A stretch of 64,000 nt of DNA, taken from Burkholderiales bacterium. GTDB lineage: Bacteria > Pseudomonadota > Gammaproteobacteria > Burkholderiales > SG8-39. Positions 56,155 through 64,000 of this stretch are shown here, one piece after another. A program made the translations under genes and the position numbers. The notes beneath the pieces were generated by a model. That model was not told the DNA's origin, ran no database searches, and saw only the letters and a list, made by a program, of their open reading frames with translations. Positions within the stretch are counted from its first letter, which is position 1. Every line of letters begins with the position of its first letter. The stretch spans positions 124,001-188,000 of the forward strand of contig JADLAV010000020.1 of NCBI GenBank assembly GCA_020848075.1, read 5' to 3'.

Positions 56155-56594
56155 ACGCGTTGGACATCAAAGAGATTCTCGAGCACCTGCCGCACCGCTA
56201 CCCGTTCCTGCTCGTGGATCGCGTGCTCGAGTGCGAGCCGGGCAAGCACGTGGTCGCGCTCAAGAACGTGACGATCAACGAGCCGTTCTTCCCGGGCCAC
56301 TTCCCGCACCACCCGGTGATGCCGGGCGTGATGATCATCGAGGCGATGGCGCAGGCCGCCGCGATCCTCGCTTTCCGCACCCTGGGCGGCGTGCCAGGAG
56401 ACCATCACGTGGTGTACTTCGTCGGCATCGACGAGGCGCGGTTCAAGAGCCCGGTCGTGCCCGGGGACCAGCTGATGCTCCACGCGCGCATCGAGCGGCA
56501 CCTGCGCGGGATCTGGAAGTTCGCGGCCGAGGCGAAGGTCGGGGAGATCCTGGCGGCGGAGGCGAGAATGATGTGCACCGTCCGCGACGCATGA
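56151..56594 (+). CDS. fabZ: 3-hydroxyacyl-ACP dehydratase FabZ
   Basis: 147 residues. Hot-dog fold dehydratase competing with LpxA for hydroxyacyl-[14 protein letters not shown] and [26 protein letters not shown] contain the catalytic His and Glu. GTG start within the lpxD stop; overlaps lpxA by 4 bp, so the three are tightly coupled. Confidence 0.97.
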   Translation: MNALDIKEILEHLPHRYPFLLVDRVLECEPGKHVVALKNVTINEPFFPGHFPHHPVMPGVMIIEAMAQAAAILAFRTLGGVPGDHHVVYFVGIDEARFKSPVVPGDQLMLHARIERHLRGIWKFAAEAKVGEILAAEARMMCTVRDA

Positions 56595-57361
56595 TTCACC
56601 CCACCGCCATCGTTCATCCAGAGGCGCGGCTCGCCGCAGGCGTGCAGGTCGGGCCGTACTCGGTGATCGGCGGGCACGTGGAGATCGGCGAGGGCACCAC
56701 GATCGCCTCGCACGTCGTGATCGAGGGCCACACCCGCATCGGCCGCGAGAACCGGATCTTTCAGTTCGCTTCTCTCGGCGGGGCCCCGCAGGACAAGAAG
56801 TACGGGGGCGAGCCGACGTGGCTCGAGATCGGCGACCGCAACACGATCCGCGAATACTGCACGTTCAGCACCGGCACCGTGCAGGACGCGGGCGCGACGC
56901 GCATCGGCGACGACAACTGGATCATGGCCTACGTGCACATCGCGCACGACTGCCAGATCGGCAGCAATACGATCTTCGCCAACAACGCGCAGCTCGCCGG
57001 TCACGTCCACGTCGCCGACTGGGCGGTTCTCGGCGGGTTCACCGGCGTGCATCAGTTCGTGAAGATCGGCGCGCATGCGATGACGGGCGGCGGCTCGATC
57101 CTGCTGCAGGACGTGCCGCCGTACGTCACGGTCGCGGGAAACCCGGCGAAGCCGTACGGCATCAACGCCGAGGGGTTGCGCCGCCGGGGCTTCAGCGCGA
57201 GCGCGGTCGCCGCGATCCGCGACGCGTACAAGACGGTCTACCGCAGCGGCCTCGGGCTCGCCGAGGCGCAGGCGAGCGTCGAGCGCCGGGCGACCGGAGC
57301 GCCCGAGCTCGCCGTCCTCTCCGACTTTCTCAAGTCCGCGACACGCGGGATCGCGCGCTGA
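56591..57361 (+). CDS. lpxA: UDP-N-acetylglucosamine acyltransferase LpxA
   Basis: 256 residues. First lipid A step. Beta-helix from [18 protein letters not shown]; the catalytic His lies in [15 protein letters not shown], and [22 protein letters not shown] follows. The helical C-terminus ([24 protein letters not shown]) is complete. ATG 56591. An 87-bp gap with no gene follows before lpxB. Confidence 0.97.
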   Translation: MIHPTAIVHPEARLAAGVQVGPYSVIGGHVEIGEGTTIASHVVIEGHTRIGRENRIFQFASLGGAPQDKKYGGEPTWLEIGDRNTIREYCTFSTGTVQDAGATRIGDDNWIMAYVHIAHDCQIGSNTIFANNAQLAGHVHVADWAVLGGFTGVHQFVKIGAHAMTGGGSILLQDVPPYVTVAGNPAKPYGINAEGLRRRGFSASAVAAIRDAYKTVYRSGLGLAEAQASVERRATGAPELAVLSDFLKSATRGIAR

Positions 57362-57448
57362 CATGGCGCACTTGCGCGAGCAGGCGCGTGCCGCGATCCG
57401 CCCGTTCGGCGTCGCACCGCCGCCGGGCGGCGCGTAGGGCGTCGCGCC

Positions 57449-58621
57449 GTGGCCGAGGCACCGACCATCGCGCTCGTCGCCGGAGAAGCCTCCGGCGATC
57501 TGCTGGGCAGCAGACTCATCGAAGCGTTGCGGCGGCACCTTCCCGGCGCATCGTTCGCCGGCATCGGCGGGCCGCGCATGGCGTCCGCCGGGCTCGACGC
57601 GTGGTTTCCCCAGGAGCGGCTCGCGGTGCGCGGTTTCGTCGAGGTCCTCGCGCACCTGCGGGAGTTGCTCGCGATCCGGCGCGCGCTGGTGCGGCGGCTG
57701 CTTGCGCTGCGCCCAAGTCTCTTCGTCGGCATCGACTCGCCGGACTTCAATCTTCGGGTGGAACGGCGGCTGAAGGCCGCCGGACTCGCGACGGCGCACA
57801 TGGTGAGCCCGACCGTCTGGGCCTGGCGGCGCTGGCGGATCCGGGCGATACGCAGGTCGGTCGACCACATGCTGGTGCTGTTGCCGTTCGAGGCGCCGAT
57901 CTACCGCGATGCGGGGATTCCGGCCACCTTCATCGGCCATCCGCTCGCCGACGAAATCCCCATCGGCATGGACGGTGCGGCCGCCCGGGAGGAGCTGCGG
58001 CTGCCGCAACAGGCGCCCGTCTTCGCCGTACTGCCCGGCAGCCGCCAGTCCGAGATCCTCCAGATGGCGCCGATCTTCATCCCGTCGATGCGCCTCATCC
58101 TCGAGCGGTTTCCGGAGGCCCGTTTCCTCGTGCCGCTCGCCACCCGGGAGACGCGCGAGCTGTTCGAGGGCGAGCTGTACCGGCAAGGCGCGCGCGACCT
58201 GCCGGTGGCGCTCCTCTTCGGTCATGCGCAGGATGCGCTCGCGGCATGCGATGTCGCCTTGATCGCGAGCGGAACCGCGACGCTCGAGGCCGCCCTCGTC
58301 GGCCGGCCGATGGTCATCGCCTACCGGGTCGCGCCGCTCTCGTACCGGATCGCGATGAGCCTCGTGCACGTCGAGCACATGGGGCTGCCCAATCTGCTCG
58401 CCGGGGAATCGGTGGTCCCCGAGTTCCTCCAGGACGAGGCGACCCCGGCGAACCTGGCTCAGGCGGTGGTCAATCTGCACCTGGACGAGAACGTGCGTGC
58501 GGCCGTGCAATCGCGATTCGCCGGTCTGCACCACCTGCTGCGCAAGGACGCGGCGGAGACGGCGGCGCACGCATTGCTGCCATATGTCACAGGTGATCGC
58601 GGTGCGCGGAACGCGAACTAG
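57449..58621 (+). CDS. lpxB: Lipid-A-disaccharide synthase
   Basis: 390 residues. GT-B (GT19) glycosyltransferase joining UDP-diacylglucosamine and lipid [57 protein letters not shown] and [21 protein letters not shown] are the family blocks. GTG start at 57449. Its last 38 bp are shared with rnhB. Confidence 0.96.
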   Translation: MAEAPTIALVAGEASGDLLGSRLIEALRRHLPGASFAGIGGPRMASAGLDAWFPQERLAVRGFVEVLAHLRELLAIRRALVRRLLALRPSLFVGIDSPDFNLRVERRLKAAGLATAHMVSPTVWAWRRWRIRAIRRSVDHMLVLLPFEAPIYRDAGIPATFIGHPLADEIPIGMDGAAAREELRLPQQAPVFAVLPGSRQSEILQMAPIFIPSMRLILERFPEARFLVPLATRETRELFEGELYRQGARDLPVALLFGHAQDALAACDVALIASGTATLEAALVGRPMVIAYRVAPLSYRIAMSLVHVEHMGLPNLLAGESVVPEFLQDEATPANLAQAVVNLHLDENVRAAVQSRFAGLHHLLRKDAAETAAHALLPYVTGDRGARNAN

Positions 58622-59234
58622 CCGGGGGGCGCGCGCGGCGCTGCTTCTGTGCGGTGTGGACGAAGCCGGCCGCGGGCCGATCGCCGGACCGGTGTACGCG
58701 GCTGCGGTGATCCTCGACCGCCGCCGCCGCATACGCGGCCTCGACGATTCAAAGCGGCTCGCTGCGTCCGTTCGCCTCGAGCTCGCCGCGCTGATTCGCG
58801 AGCGCGCGCTCGCCTGGTCGATCGCCAGCGCGTCGGTCGAGGAGATCGACGCGCTCAACATCCTGCGGGCGACGCTCCTCGCCATGAAGCGCGCCGTGGA
58901 GACCTTGCGGATCGCACCGGAGGAGATCGTGGTGGACGGGCTGCATTGCCCGGACGTGTCCGCCCCGGCCCGCGCGTTGGTCGGCGGCGATGCGACGATC
59001 GGCGCCGTTTCCGCGGCATCCATCCTCGCCAAGACCGCCCGGGACGCAGAGATGCTGCGACTCCACGCGCAATTCCCCGGGTACGGATTCGATCGCCACA
59101 AGGGCTATCCCACGCCGGAGCATCTCGCCGCGCTGCGGCGGCTCGGCCCTTGCGACATCTATCGCAGGAGCTTCGCGCCGGTACGTGCTCTTGCCGGAAC
59201 TGCTGGCCCACGCCGGCAGACCGAGCTGTTGTGA
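58584..59234 (+). CDS. rnhB: Ribonuclease HII
   Basis: 216 residues. Cleaves RNA in RNA-DNA hybrids and single ribonucleotides in [24 protein letters not shown] contains the first catalytic Asp26 and Glu27. [18 protein letters not shown] and [10 protein letters not shown] are conserved. ATG 58584 gives a 20-residue leader and a 38-bp overlap with lpxB; the true start may be a later GTG. lpxB-rnhB is the usual linkage. Confidence 0.94.
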   Translation: MSQVIAVRGTRTSRGARAALLLCGVDEAGRGPIAGPVYAAAVILDRRRRIRGLDDSKRLAASVRLELAALIRERALAWSIASASVEEIDALNILRATLLAMKRAVETLRIAPEEIVVDGLHCPDVSAPARALVGGDATIGAVSAASILAKTARDAEMLRLHAQFPGYGFDRHKGYPTPEHLAALRRLGPCDIYRRSFAPVRALAGTAGPRRQTELL

Positions 59235-59264
59235 CCGAGCGCGCCAGGACGCCGTCCCGAACCG

Positions 59265-60059
59265 GTGATCAAGCGCATCCAGTCCCGCGAGAACGCGTGG
59301 TTCAAGTCGCTCGTCAAGCTGAGCGCGTCCGCGCGCGAGCGCCGGCTGCGAGGCAGGGCGATCCTGGACGGGCCTCATCTGATCGAGGCATGGCGCGCAG
59401 GGGGCGGCGTTGCGGAGGCGATCGTCGCGAGCGAGACAGGTTCGTCGCGACCGGAGGTCCGCGCGCTGCTGGAGAGTGCGGCCGCCGAGACCCGCGTGCT
59501 TCTTCCCGACCGCTTGTTCGACGCGCTGGCGCAGGTCGTGACGCCGGTGGGCATTCTGGCGGTCATCGCGACCCCGGCGCCGGCGTCGGTTCCCGAGGAG
59601 ATCGGCGACGCGATCCTGCTCGAAGGCCTCCAGGATGCGGGTAATCTCGGCTCGATCCTGCGTACCGCTGCGGCCGCTGCGATCGCGCGGATATTCCTCT
59701 CTCCAGGGAGCGCATTCGCGTGGTCGCCCAAGGTTCTGCGCGCCGGCATGGGGGCGCACTTCGCGCTCTCCATCCACGAAAACGTCCCTCTGGAAACGCT
59801 TGCTCGCCGGTGTCGCGGCAGGCTGATCGCCACCGATGCGCACGGCGGCCGACCGCTCGACGCGGTCGATCTCACCGGGCCCGTCGCGTGGATCTTCGGC
59901 AACGAGGGCGCCGGCATCTCGCCCGGCCTCGCCAGCGTTGCGACGGACCGGCTCCACGTCCCGATGCCCGGCATGGCGGAGTCGCTGAACGTGGCCGCGG
60001 CAGCGGCGATTTGCCTGTTCGAGCAAGTTCGCCAGCGACGTGCACGCAGGCCCGGCTGA
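59265..60059 (+). CDS. TrmH/SpoU-family RNA 2'-O-methyltransferase
   Basis: 264 residues. SPOUT methyltransferase with an N-terminal substrate-binding domain (RGRAILDGPHLIEAWRA) and the three SpoU motifs: LLEGLQDAGNLGSILRTA, AWIFGNEGAGIS and MPGMAESLNVAAAAAICLFE, which form the SAM-binding knot. Closest in layout to RlmB/TrmH-type enzymes acting on 23S rRNA or tRNA; the exact nucleotide is not resolvable. GTG start at 59265, 30 bp after rnhB. It ends convergently with ppsR. Confidence 0.9.
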   Translation: MIKRIQSRENAWFKSLVKLSASARERRLRGRAILDGPHLIEAWRAGGGVAEAIVASETGSSRPEVRALLESAAAETRVLLPDRLFDALAQVVTPVGILAVIATPAPASVPEEIGDAILLEGLQDAGNLGSILRTAAAAAIARIFLSPGSAFAWSPKVLRAGMGAHFALSIHENVPLETLARRCRGRLIATDAHGGRPLDAVDLTGPVAWIFGNEGAGISPGLASVATDRLHVPMPGMAESLNVAAAAAICLFEQVRQRRARRPG

Positions 60060-60096
60060 GGCGCGCGGCACGGGTCGGCGGAGGCGCCCGATCCGC

Positions 60097-60924
60097 TCAG
60101 TGCGCCCGGCGCTCGAGCCGCACGTCCTGGAGGATCTGGGTCGCGATCTCCTCGATGGACCGCGCGGTCGAGCTCAGCCACCGGATGCCGTTGCGTCGCA
60201 TGAGCCGCTCCGCCGCGTCGACCTCGTACTCGCAGTTCGCCAGGCTCGCGTAATGACTCTCCGGCCGGCGCTCGTTCCGGATGCGCGCGAGCCGCTCCGG
60301 AGCAATGGTCAGCCCGTAGACCTTGGGCAGGTGCGCCTGCACTGCCTCCGGGAGGCGACCGCGCTGGAAGTCCTCGGGCGTGAGCGGGCAGTTCGCCGCC
60401 CTGATTCCGAACTGGAGCGCGAGATAGAGGCAGGTTGGCGTCTTGCCGCTGCGCGACACGCCGACCAGGATGACGTCCGCCGCACCGAGCTCGCCGAAGG
60501 CGAGCCCGTCGTCGTGCGCCAGCGCGAAGTTGACCGCCTCGATCCGGTGCTGGTAGCCGGAGCTGTTCGCCGTGCCGTGCGAGCGGCCCACCGTGTGGCT
60601 CGACCCGGTGCTGAATTCGCGCTCCAGCGGTGCGAGGAACGTCTCGAAGAAGTCGAGCACGAGCGCATCGGCCTGGCGCAGGATCGAGCGCACGGCGTCG
60701 TTCACCAGGGTGGTGAACACCACCGGGCGCGCCTCCGAGGCAGCCTTCGCCGCCGTGATGCGCGCGACGCACTCCTGCGCCTTCTCGACGCTGTCCACGA
60801 ACGGGATGACGACCTGCGAGAACTGGATGTCCTCGAACTGCGTGAGCAGGCTGTGCCCGAGCATCTCGGCGGTGATGCCGGTGCCGTCGGAGATGAAGAA
60901 GATGACGCGCTGGCGTTGGGGCAT
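60097..60924 (-). CDS. ppsR: PEP synthetase regulatory protein (bifunctional kinase/phosphorylase)
   Basis: 275 residues, DUF299 family. Inactivates PEP synthase by ADP-dependent phosphorylation and restores it by Pi-dependent dephosphorylation. [19 protein letters not shown] at the N-terminus, the P-loop [15 protein letters not shown] and the C-terminal [13 protein letters not shown] 60924 ([10 protein letters not shown]) preferred over a 15-residue longer form that would cover the ppsA promoter region. Divergent from its target ppsA. Confidence 0.94.
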   Translation of the reverse strand: MPQRQRVIFFISDGTGITAEMLGHSLLTQFEDIQFSQVVIPFVDSVEKAQECVARITAAKAASEARPVVFTTLVNDAVRSILRQADALVLDFFETFLAPLEREFSTGSSHTVGRSHGTANSSGYQHRIEAVNFALAHDDGLAFGELGAADVILVGVSRSGKTPTCLYLALQFGIRAANCPLTPEDFQRGRLPEAVQAHLPKVYGLTIAPERLARIRNERRPESHYASLANCEYEVDAAERLMRRNGIRWLSSTARSIEEIATQILQDVRLERRAH

Positions 60925-60945
60925 GAGCGGGTTGACGGGTAAAAT
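60916..60945 (+). promoter_or_regulatory. Putative ppsA promoter
   Basis: TTGGGG (60916-60921), 18-base spacer, TAAAAT (60940-60945), about 40 bp before ppsA. A TTGACG at 60932-60937 has no good partner. The gap to ppsR is only 62 bp, so the two divergent promoters must overlap. Confidence 0.4.
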
Positions 60946-60986
60946 AGCGGTTTCGGCGGACTTCGGCAACGGGAAGGAACCTCGGC

Positions 60987-63392
60987 ATGACGCGCGATCG
61001 TTACGTGATCTCCCTCGACGAGCTGCGCATGGGCGACGTCGACAAGGTGGGTGGCAAGAACGCCTCGCTCGGCGAGATGATCTCGCAGCTCGCGCAGGCG
61101 CATATCCGCGTGCCGGGCGGCTTCGCGACGACCGCGCAGGCCTACCGCGACTTCCTGAAGGGCGCCGGCCTCACCGATCGCATCGCCGCGCGCCTGAAGG
61201 CGCTCGATCCCGGGGACGTCGCCGCGCTCGCGAACGCCGGGGCGGAGATCCGCGGCTGGATCGTCGCTGCGCCCTTTCCGGCGGCGCTCGAGGCGGCCAT
61301 CCGCGCCGGCTACGGGGCGATGATGCGCGAGGGCGAAGCACCGGTGGCCGTGCGCTCCTCGGCGACCGCGGAGGATCTGCCGGACGCGTCCTTCGCCGGC
61401 CAGCAGGAAACGTTCCTCAACATCCACGGGCTCGGTGAAATCATGTCCGCGGTGAGGCACGTGTTCGCCTCGCTGTACAACGATCGGGCGATCTCCTATC
61501 GCGTGCACAAGGGATTCGCGCACGAGGCGGTGGCGCTGTCCGCCGGCGTGCAGCGCATGGTGCGGAGCGACCTCGCATCGAGCGGCGTGCTCTTCACGAT
61601 CGACACCGAATCCGGCTTCCAGGACGTCGTCTTCATCACCGCTGCGTACGGGCTCGGCGAAACGGTCGTGCAAGGGGCGGTGAATCCGGACGAGTTCTAC
61701 GTGCACAAGCCGATGCTGGCCGCGGGAAAGTTCCCGATCATCCGGCGGTCGCTCGGCTCGAAGGCGGTCAAGATGATCTTCACCGACGATGCGCGTGCGG
61801 GCCGCTCGACCGTCACCGTCGGCGTTCCCCAGGCCGAGCAGGACCGCTTCTGCCTCACCGACGAGGACGTGATCGAGCTCGCGCGCTACGCGGTCGCCAT
61901 CGAGAAGCACTACGGCCGCCCGATGGACGTCGAGTGGGGCAAGGACGGCCGGGACGGCAAGCTCTACATCCTGCAGGCGCGTCCGGAAACGGTCCGCTCG
62001 CAGAAGCGCGCCGAGGGTCAGGAGCGCTTCCGGCTGAAGGAGCGGTCGAAAGTGCTCGTCTCGGGCCGCGCGATCGGCCACAAAATCGGCGTCGGGCCGG
62101 TGCGCGTCGTGAAGGACGCGAGCGAGATGGGGCGGATCCGCGACGGCGACGTGCTGGTCACCGACATGACCGATCCGAACTGGGAGCCGGTGATGACGCG
62201 GGCGGCGGCGATCGTCACCAATCGCGGCGGACGCACCTGCCACGCGGCGATCATCGCGCGCGAGCTCGGCATCCCGGCGGTGGTCGGGTCGGGGGATGCG
62301 ACGCGCGTGCTCCGCGACGGCACGCAGGTGACGGTCTCCTGCGCCGAAGGCGATACCGGCAGCGTGTACGAGGGCGCGCTCGCGTTCGAAGTGAGCACGA
62401 CGAGCCACGCGGAGATGCCCGAGCTTCCGGTCAAGATCGCGATGAACGTCGGCAATCCGCACCTCGCGTTCGACTTCCAGGCCCTGCCGAACGCGGGCGT
62501 CGGCCTCGCGCGGCTCGAGTTCGTGATCAACAACATGATCGGGATTCACCCACAGGCCGTGCTCGACCATCCGAAGCTCCCGCCCTCCCTCAAGGCACAG
62601 GTCGAGCGGGCTGCGCGCGGGTACGCGAACCCGCGCGAGTTCTACGTCGCCAAGCTCGCCGAGGGGGTGGCGACGATCGCCGCGGCGTTCTGGCCGAAGC
62701 CGGTGATCGTGCGGCTGTCCGACTTCAAGTCGAACGAATACCGCAAGCTGATCGGCGGCAAGGACTACGAGCCGGAGGAGGAGAACCCGATGCTCGGCTT
62801 TCGCGGCGCTTCGCGTTACGTCGCCGAATCCTTCCGTGCGTCGTTCGCGCTCGAGTGCGAGGCGATGAAGCGGGTGCGGAACGCGATGGGACTCACCAAC
62901 GTGGAGCTGATGGTGCCGTTCGTGCGCACGGTCTCCGAAGCGCGGCGCGTGATCGAGCTCCTGGCGGAGCAGGGCTTGCGACGGGGGGAAAACGGCCTGC
63001 GCATCGTGATGATGTGCGAAGTGCCGTCCAACGCCATCCTCGCGGAGACGTTCCTCGAGCACTTCGATGGATTCTCGATCGGATCGAACGACCTGACGCA
63101 GCTCACGCTCGGAGTGGATCGGGACTCGGAGCTGGTCGCGGAGTCCTTCGACGAGCGCGATGCCGCCGTGGAGTCGCTGCTGAAGGCTGCGATCCGCGCG
63201 TGCCGCAAGCAGGGGAAGTACGTGGGCATCTGCGGCCAGGGCCCCTCGGACCACCCGGATCTCGCGCAGTGGCTGATGGAGGAGGGCATCGAGAGCATGT
63301 CGCTCAACCCGGACACGGTCGTCGACACCTGGATCTCGCTGGGAAAGCAGGTCGCGGCGGGGCGCGGCCGCAAGGCGGGTGCGGGGGGTTAG
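60987..63392 (+). CDS. ppsA: Phosphoenolpyruvate synthase
   Basis: 801 residues. Converts pyruvate and ATP to PEP, AMP and Pi for gluconeogenesis. N-terminal ATP-grasp domain ([40 protein letters not shown]), phosphohistidine domain with His419 in [14 protein letters not shown], and C-terminal PEP/pyruvate barrel ending with [19 protein letters not shown] and [17 protein letters not shown]. Full length. PpsR encoded divergently should act on the Thr next to the phosphohistidine (GGRTCH). Confidence 0.97.
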   Translation: MTRDRYVISLDELRMGDVDKVGGKNASLGEMISQLAQAHIRVPGGFATTAQAYRDFLKGAGLTDRIAARLKALDPGDVAALANAGAEIRGWIVAAPFPAALEAAIRAGYGAMMREGEAPVAVRSSATAEDLPDASFAGQQETFLNIHGLGEIMSAVRHVFASLYNDRAISYRVHKGFAHEAVALSAGVQRMVRSDLASSGVLFTIDTESGFQDVVFITAAYGLGETVVQGAVNPDEFYVHKPMLAAGKFPIIRRSLGSKAVKMIFTDDARAGRSTVTVGVPQAEQDRFCLTDEDVIELARYAVAIEKHYGRPMDVEWGKDGRDGKLYILQARPETVRSQKRAEGQERFRLKERSKVLVSGRAIGHKIGVGPVRVVKDASEMGRIRDGDVLVTDMTDPNWEPVMTRAAAIVTNRGGRTCHAAIIARELGIPAVVGSGDATRVLRDGTQVTVSCAEGDTGSVYEGALAFEVSTTSHAEMPELPVKIAMNVGNPHLAFDFQALPNAGVGLARLEFVINNMIGIHPQAVLDHPKLPPSLKAQVERAARGYANPREFYVAKLAEGVATIAAAFWPKPVIVRLSDFKSNEYRKLIGGKDYEPEEENPMLGFRGASRYVAESFRASFALECEAMKRVRNAMGLTNVELMVPFVRTVSEARRVIELLAEQGLRRGENGLRIVMMCEVPSNAILAETFLEHFDGFSIGSNDLTQLTLGVDRDSELVAESFDERDAAVESLLKAAIRACRKQGKYVGICGQGPSDHPDLAQWLMEEGIESMSLNPDTVVDTWISLGKQVAAGRGRKAGAGG

Positions 63393-63416
63393 CGGGGCGC
63401 GACCCGGCGCGGTGCG

Positions 63417-63863
63417 TCAGCGCCGGGCGCGCAGCAGGCGCTGCTTCTCGCGGGCCCACTCGCGCTCCTTCTCGGTGGCGCGCTTGTCGTACTGCTTCTT
63501 GCCGCGCGCGAGACCGATCTCGAGCTTGATGCGTCCTTTCGAATAATGCAGATTGAGCGGCACGAGCGTGTAACCGGCCTGCTCGACCTTGCCGATCAGC
63601 CGCCGGATCTCCTCTGCGTGCAGCAGGAGCTTGCGCGTGCGGGTCGGATCGGGCGTGACGTGCGTCGATGCGCTCCCGAGCGGGGTGATGTGGGCGCCGA
63701 TCAGGAAGATCTCCTGCCCGTGGACGACGACATAGGCTTCCCGCAACTGCACGCGGCCGGCGCGGATCGCCTTCACCTCCCAGCCTTCGAGGGCGACGCC
63801 CGCCTCGTAGCGCTCTTCGACGAAGTAGTCGTGATAGGCCTTGCGATTTTCGACGATGCTCAT
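63417..63863 (-). CDS. smpB: SsrA-binding protein SmpB
   Basis: 148 residues. Carries tmRNA into stalled ribosomes for trans-translation. [40 protein letters not shown], then [25 protein letters not shown] and the basic tail [30 protein letters not shown] 63863. No ssrA gene was seen in the window. Divergent from ratA, as in many Proteobacteria. Confidence 0.97.
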   Translation of the reverse strand: MSIVENRKAYHDYFVEERYEAGVALEGWEVKAIRAGRVQLREAYVVVHGQEIFLIGAHITPLGSASTHVTPDPTRTRKLLLHAEEIRRLIGKVEQAGYTLVPLNLHYSKGRIKLEIGLARGKKQYDKRATEKEREWAREKQRLLRARR

Positions 63864-63908
63864 TGAATTGCGGGCGGGGAAGCACCGCCGATTCTATCAG
63901 CGCCGAGC

Positions 63909-64000
63909 ATGGTGACCGTGGAGCGTTCGGCCCTCGTCGGGCATCGGGCGTCCCGGCTGTTTGCCGTGGCCGCGGACGTGGAGGCCTATCCGGCGTTCCT
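63909..64000 (+). CDS. ratA: RatA/Coq10-family (START-like) protein, partial
   Basis: Only the first 30 codons are present: MVTVERSALVGHRASRLFAVAADVEAYPAF. The pattern (VERSxLV...A..LFxxAxDVExYPxF) is the N-terminus of the RatA/PasT/Coq10 START-like family, linked to quinone binding or ribosome anti-association. The smpB-ratA divergent pair is a common arrangement. Truncated by the window edge. Confidence 0.8.
   Translation, partial: MVTVERSALVGHRASRLFAVAADVEAYPAF

Noticed and set aside
56405..59101. Very long minus-strand frame opposite fabZ-lpxA-lpxB-rnhB
   Set aside because: Composition typical of antisense of GC-rich genes; the plus-strand genes have complete catalytic motifs.

Overview
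The window is a high-GC chromosomal segment from a betaproteobacterium, probably Burkholderiales or Nitrosomonadales-like. This is inferred from gene order and family membership: trpS-scpA-scpB-rluB, rimP-nusA-infB-rbfA-truB-rpsO-pnp, smc-zipA-ligA, map-glnD divergent from rpsB-tsf-pyrH-frr-uppS-cdsA-dxr-rseP-bamA-skp-lpxD-fabZ-lpxA-lpxB-rnhB, and ppsR divergent from ppsA. Condensin is of the Smc-ScpAB type rather than MukBEF. The genome is Gram-negative (LpxA/B/D, BamA, Skp) and carries type IV pilus machinery (PilU). Nothing identifies the species.

Layout. 1-9658: a partial 7Fe ferredoxin, a nitroreductase, a short-chain dehydrogenase, a gamma-carbonic anhydrase, an alpha/beta hydrolase, then a run of PHP phosphatase, YciO, a site-2 protease, trpS, scpA, scpB and rluB. 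9697-18203: the transcription/translation superoperon rimP to pnp, with a promoter and an attenuator-like hairpin before rimP and a strong terminator after rpsO. 18393-19249: dksA divergent from a tRNA-Pro/Arg/His operon.

19250-24658 is the one clearly accessory segment. It is a 5.4-kb genomic island inserted into the 3' end of tRNA-His and bounded by a perfect 50-bp direct repeat. It holds a tyrosine recombinase, a DUF4224 protein, a second unrelated integrase broken by a stop codon inside a perfect 40-bp palindrome, a 5'-truncated RTX calcium-binding protein and a DUF433/DUF5615 pair that resembles a toxin-antitoxin module.

24781-30772 (minus strand): dapC-dapD-pilU-dapE-prmB, which combines lysine/peptidoglycan precursor synthesis with a pilus retraction ATPase, then queF. 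30889-40879 (plus strand): smc-zipA-ligA, galU, a DsrE-like protein, hpt-mtnP-def. 40977-44474 (minus): map-glnD. 44812-60059 (plus): ribosomal protein S2, EF-Ts and UMP kinase, running into undecaprenyl, CDP-DAG, isoprenoid, outer-membrane assembly and lipid A genes, ending with RNase HII and an rRNA/tRNA methyltransferase. 60097-63392: ppsR/ppsA. 63417 to the end: smpB divergent from a partial ratA.

Most of the window is ordinary core genome. I see no CRISPR array, no rRNA and no complete novel system. The unusual features are concentrated in the tRNA-His island, plus several repeats and leader structures listed under findings.
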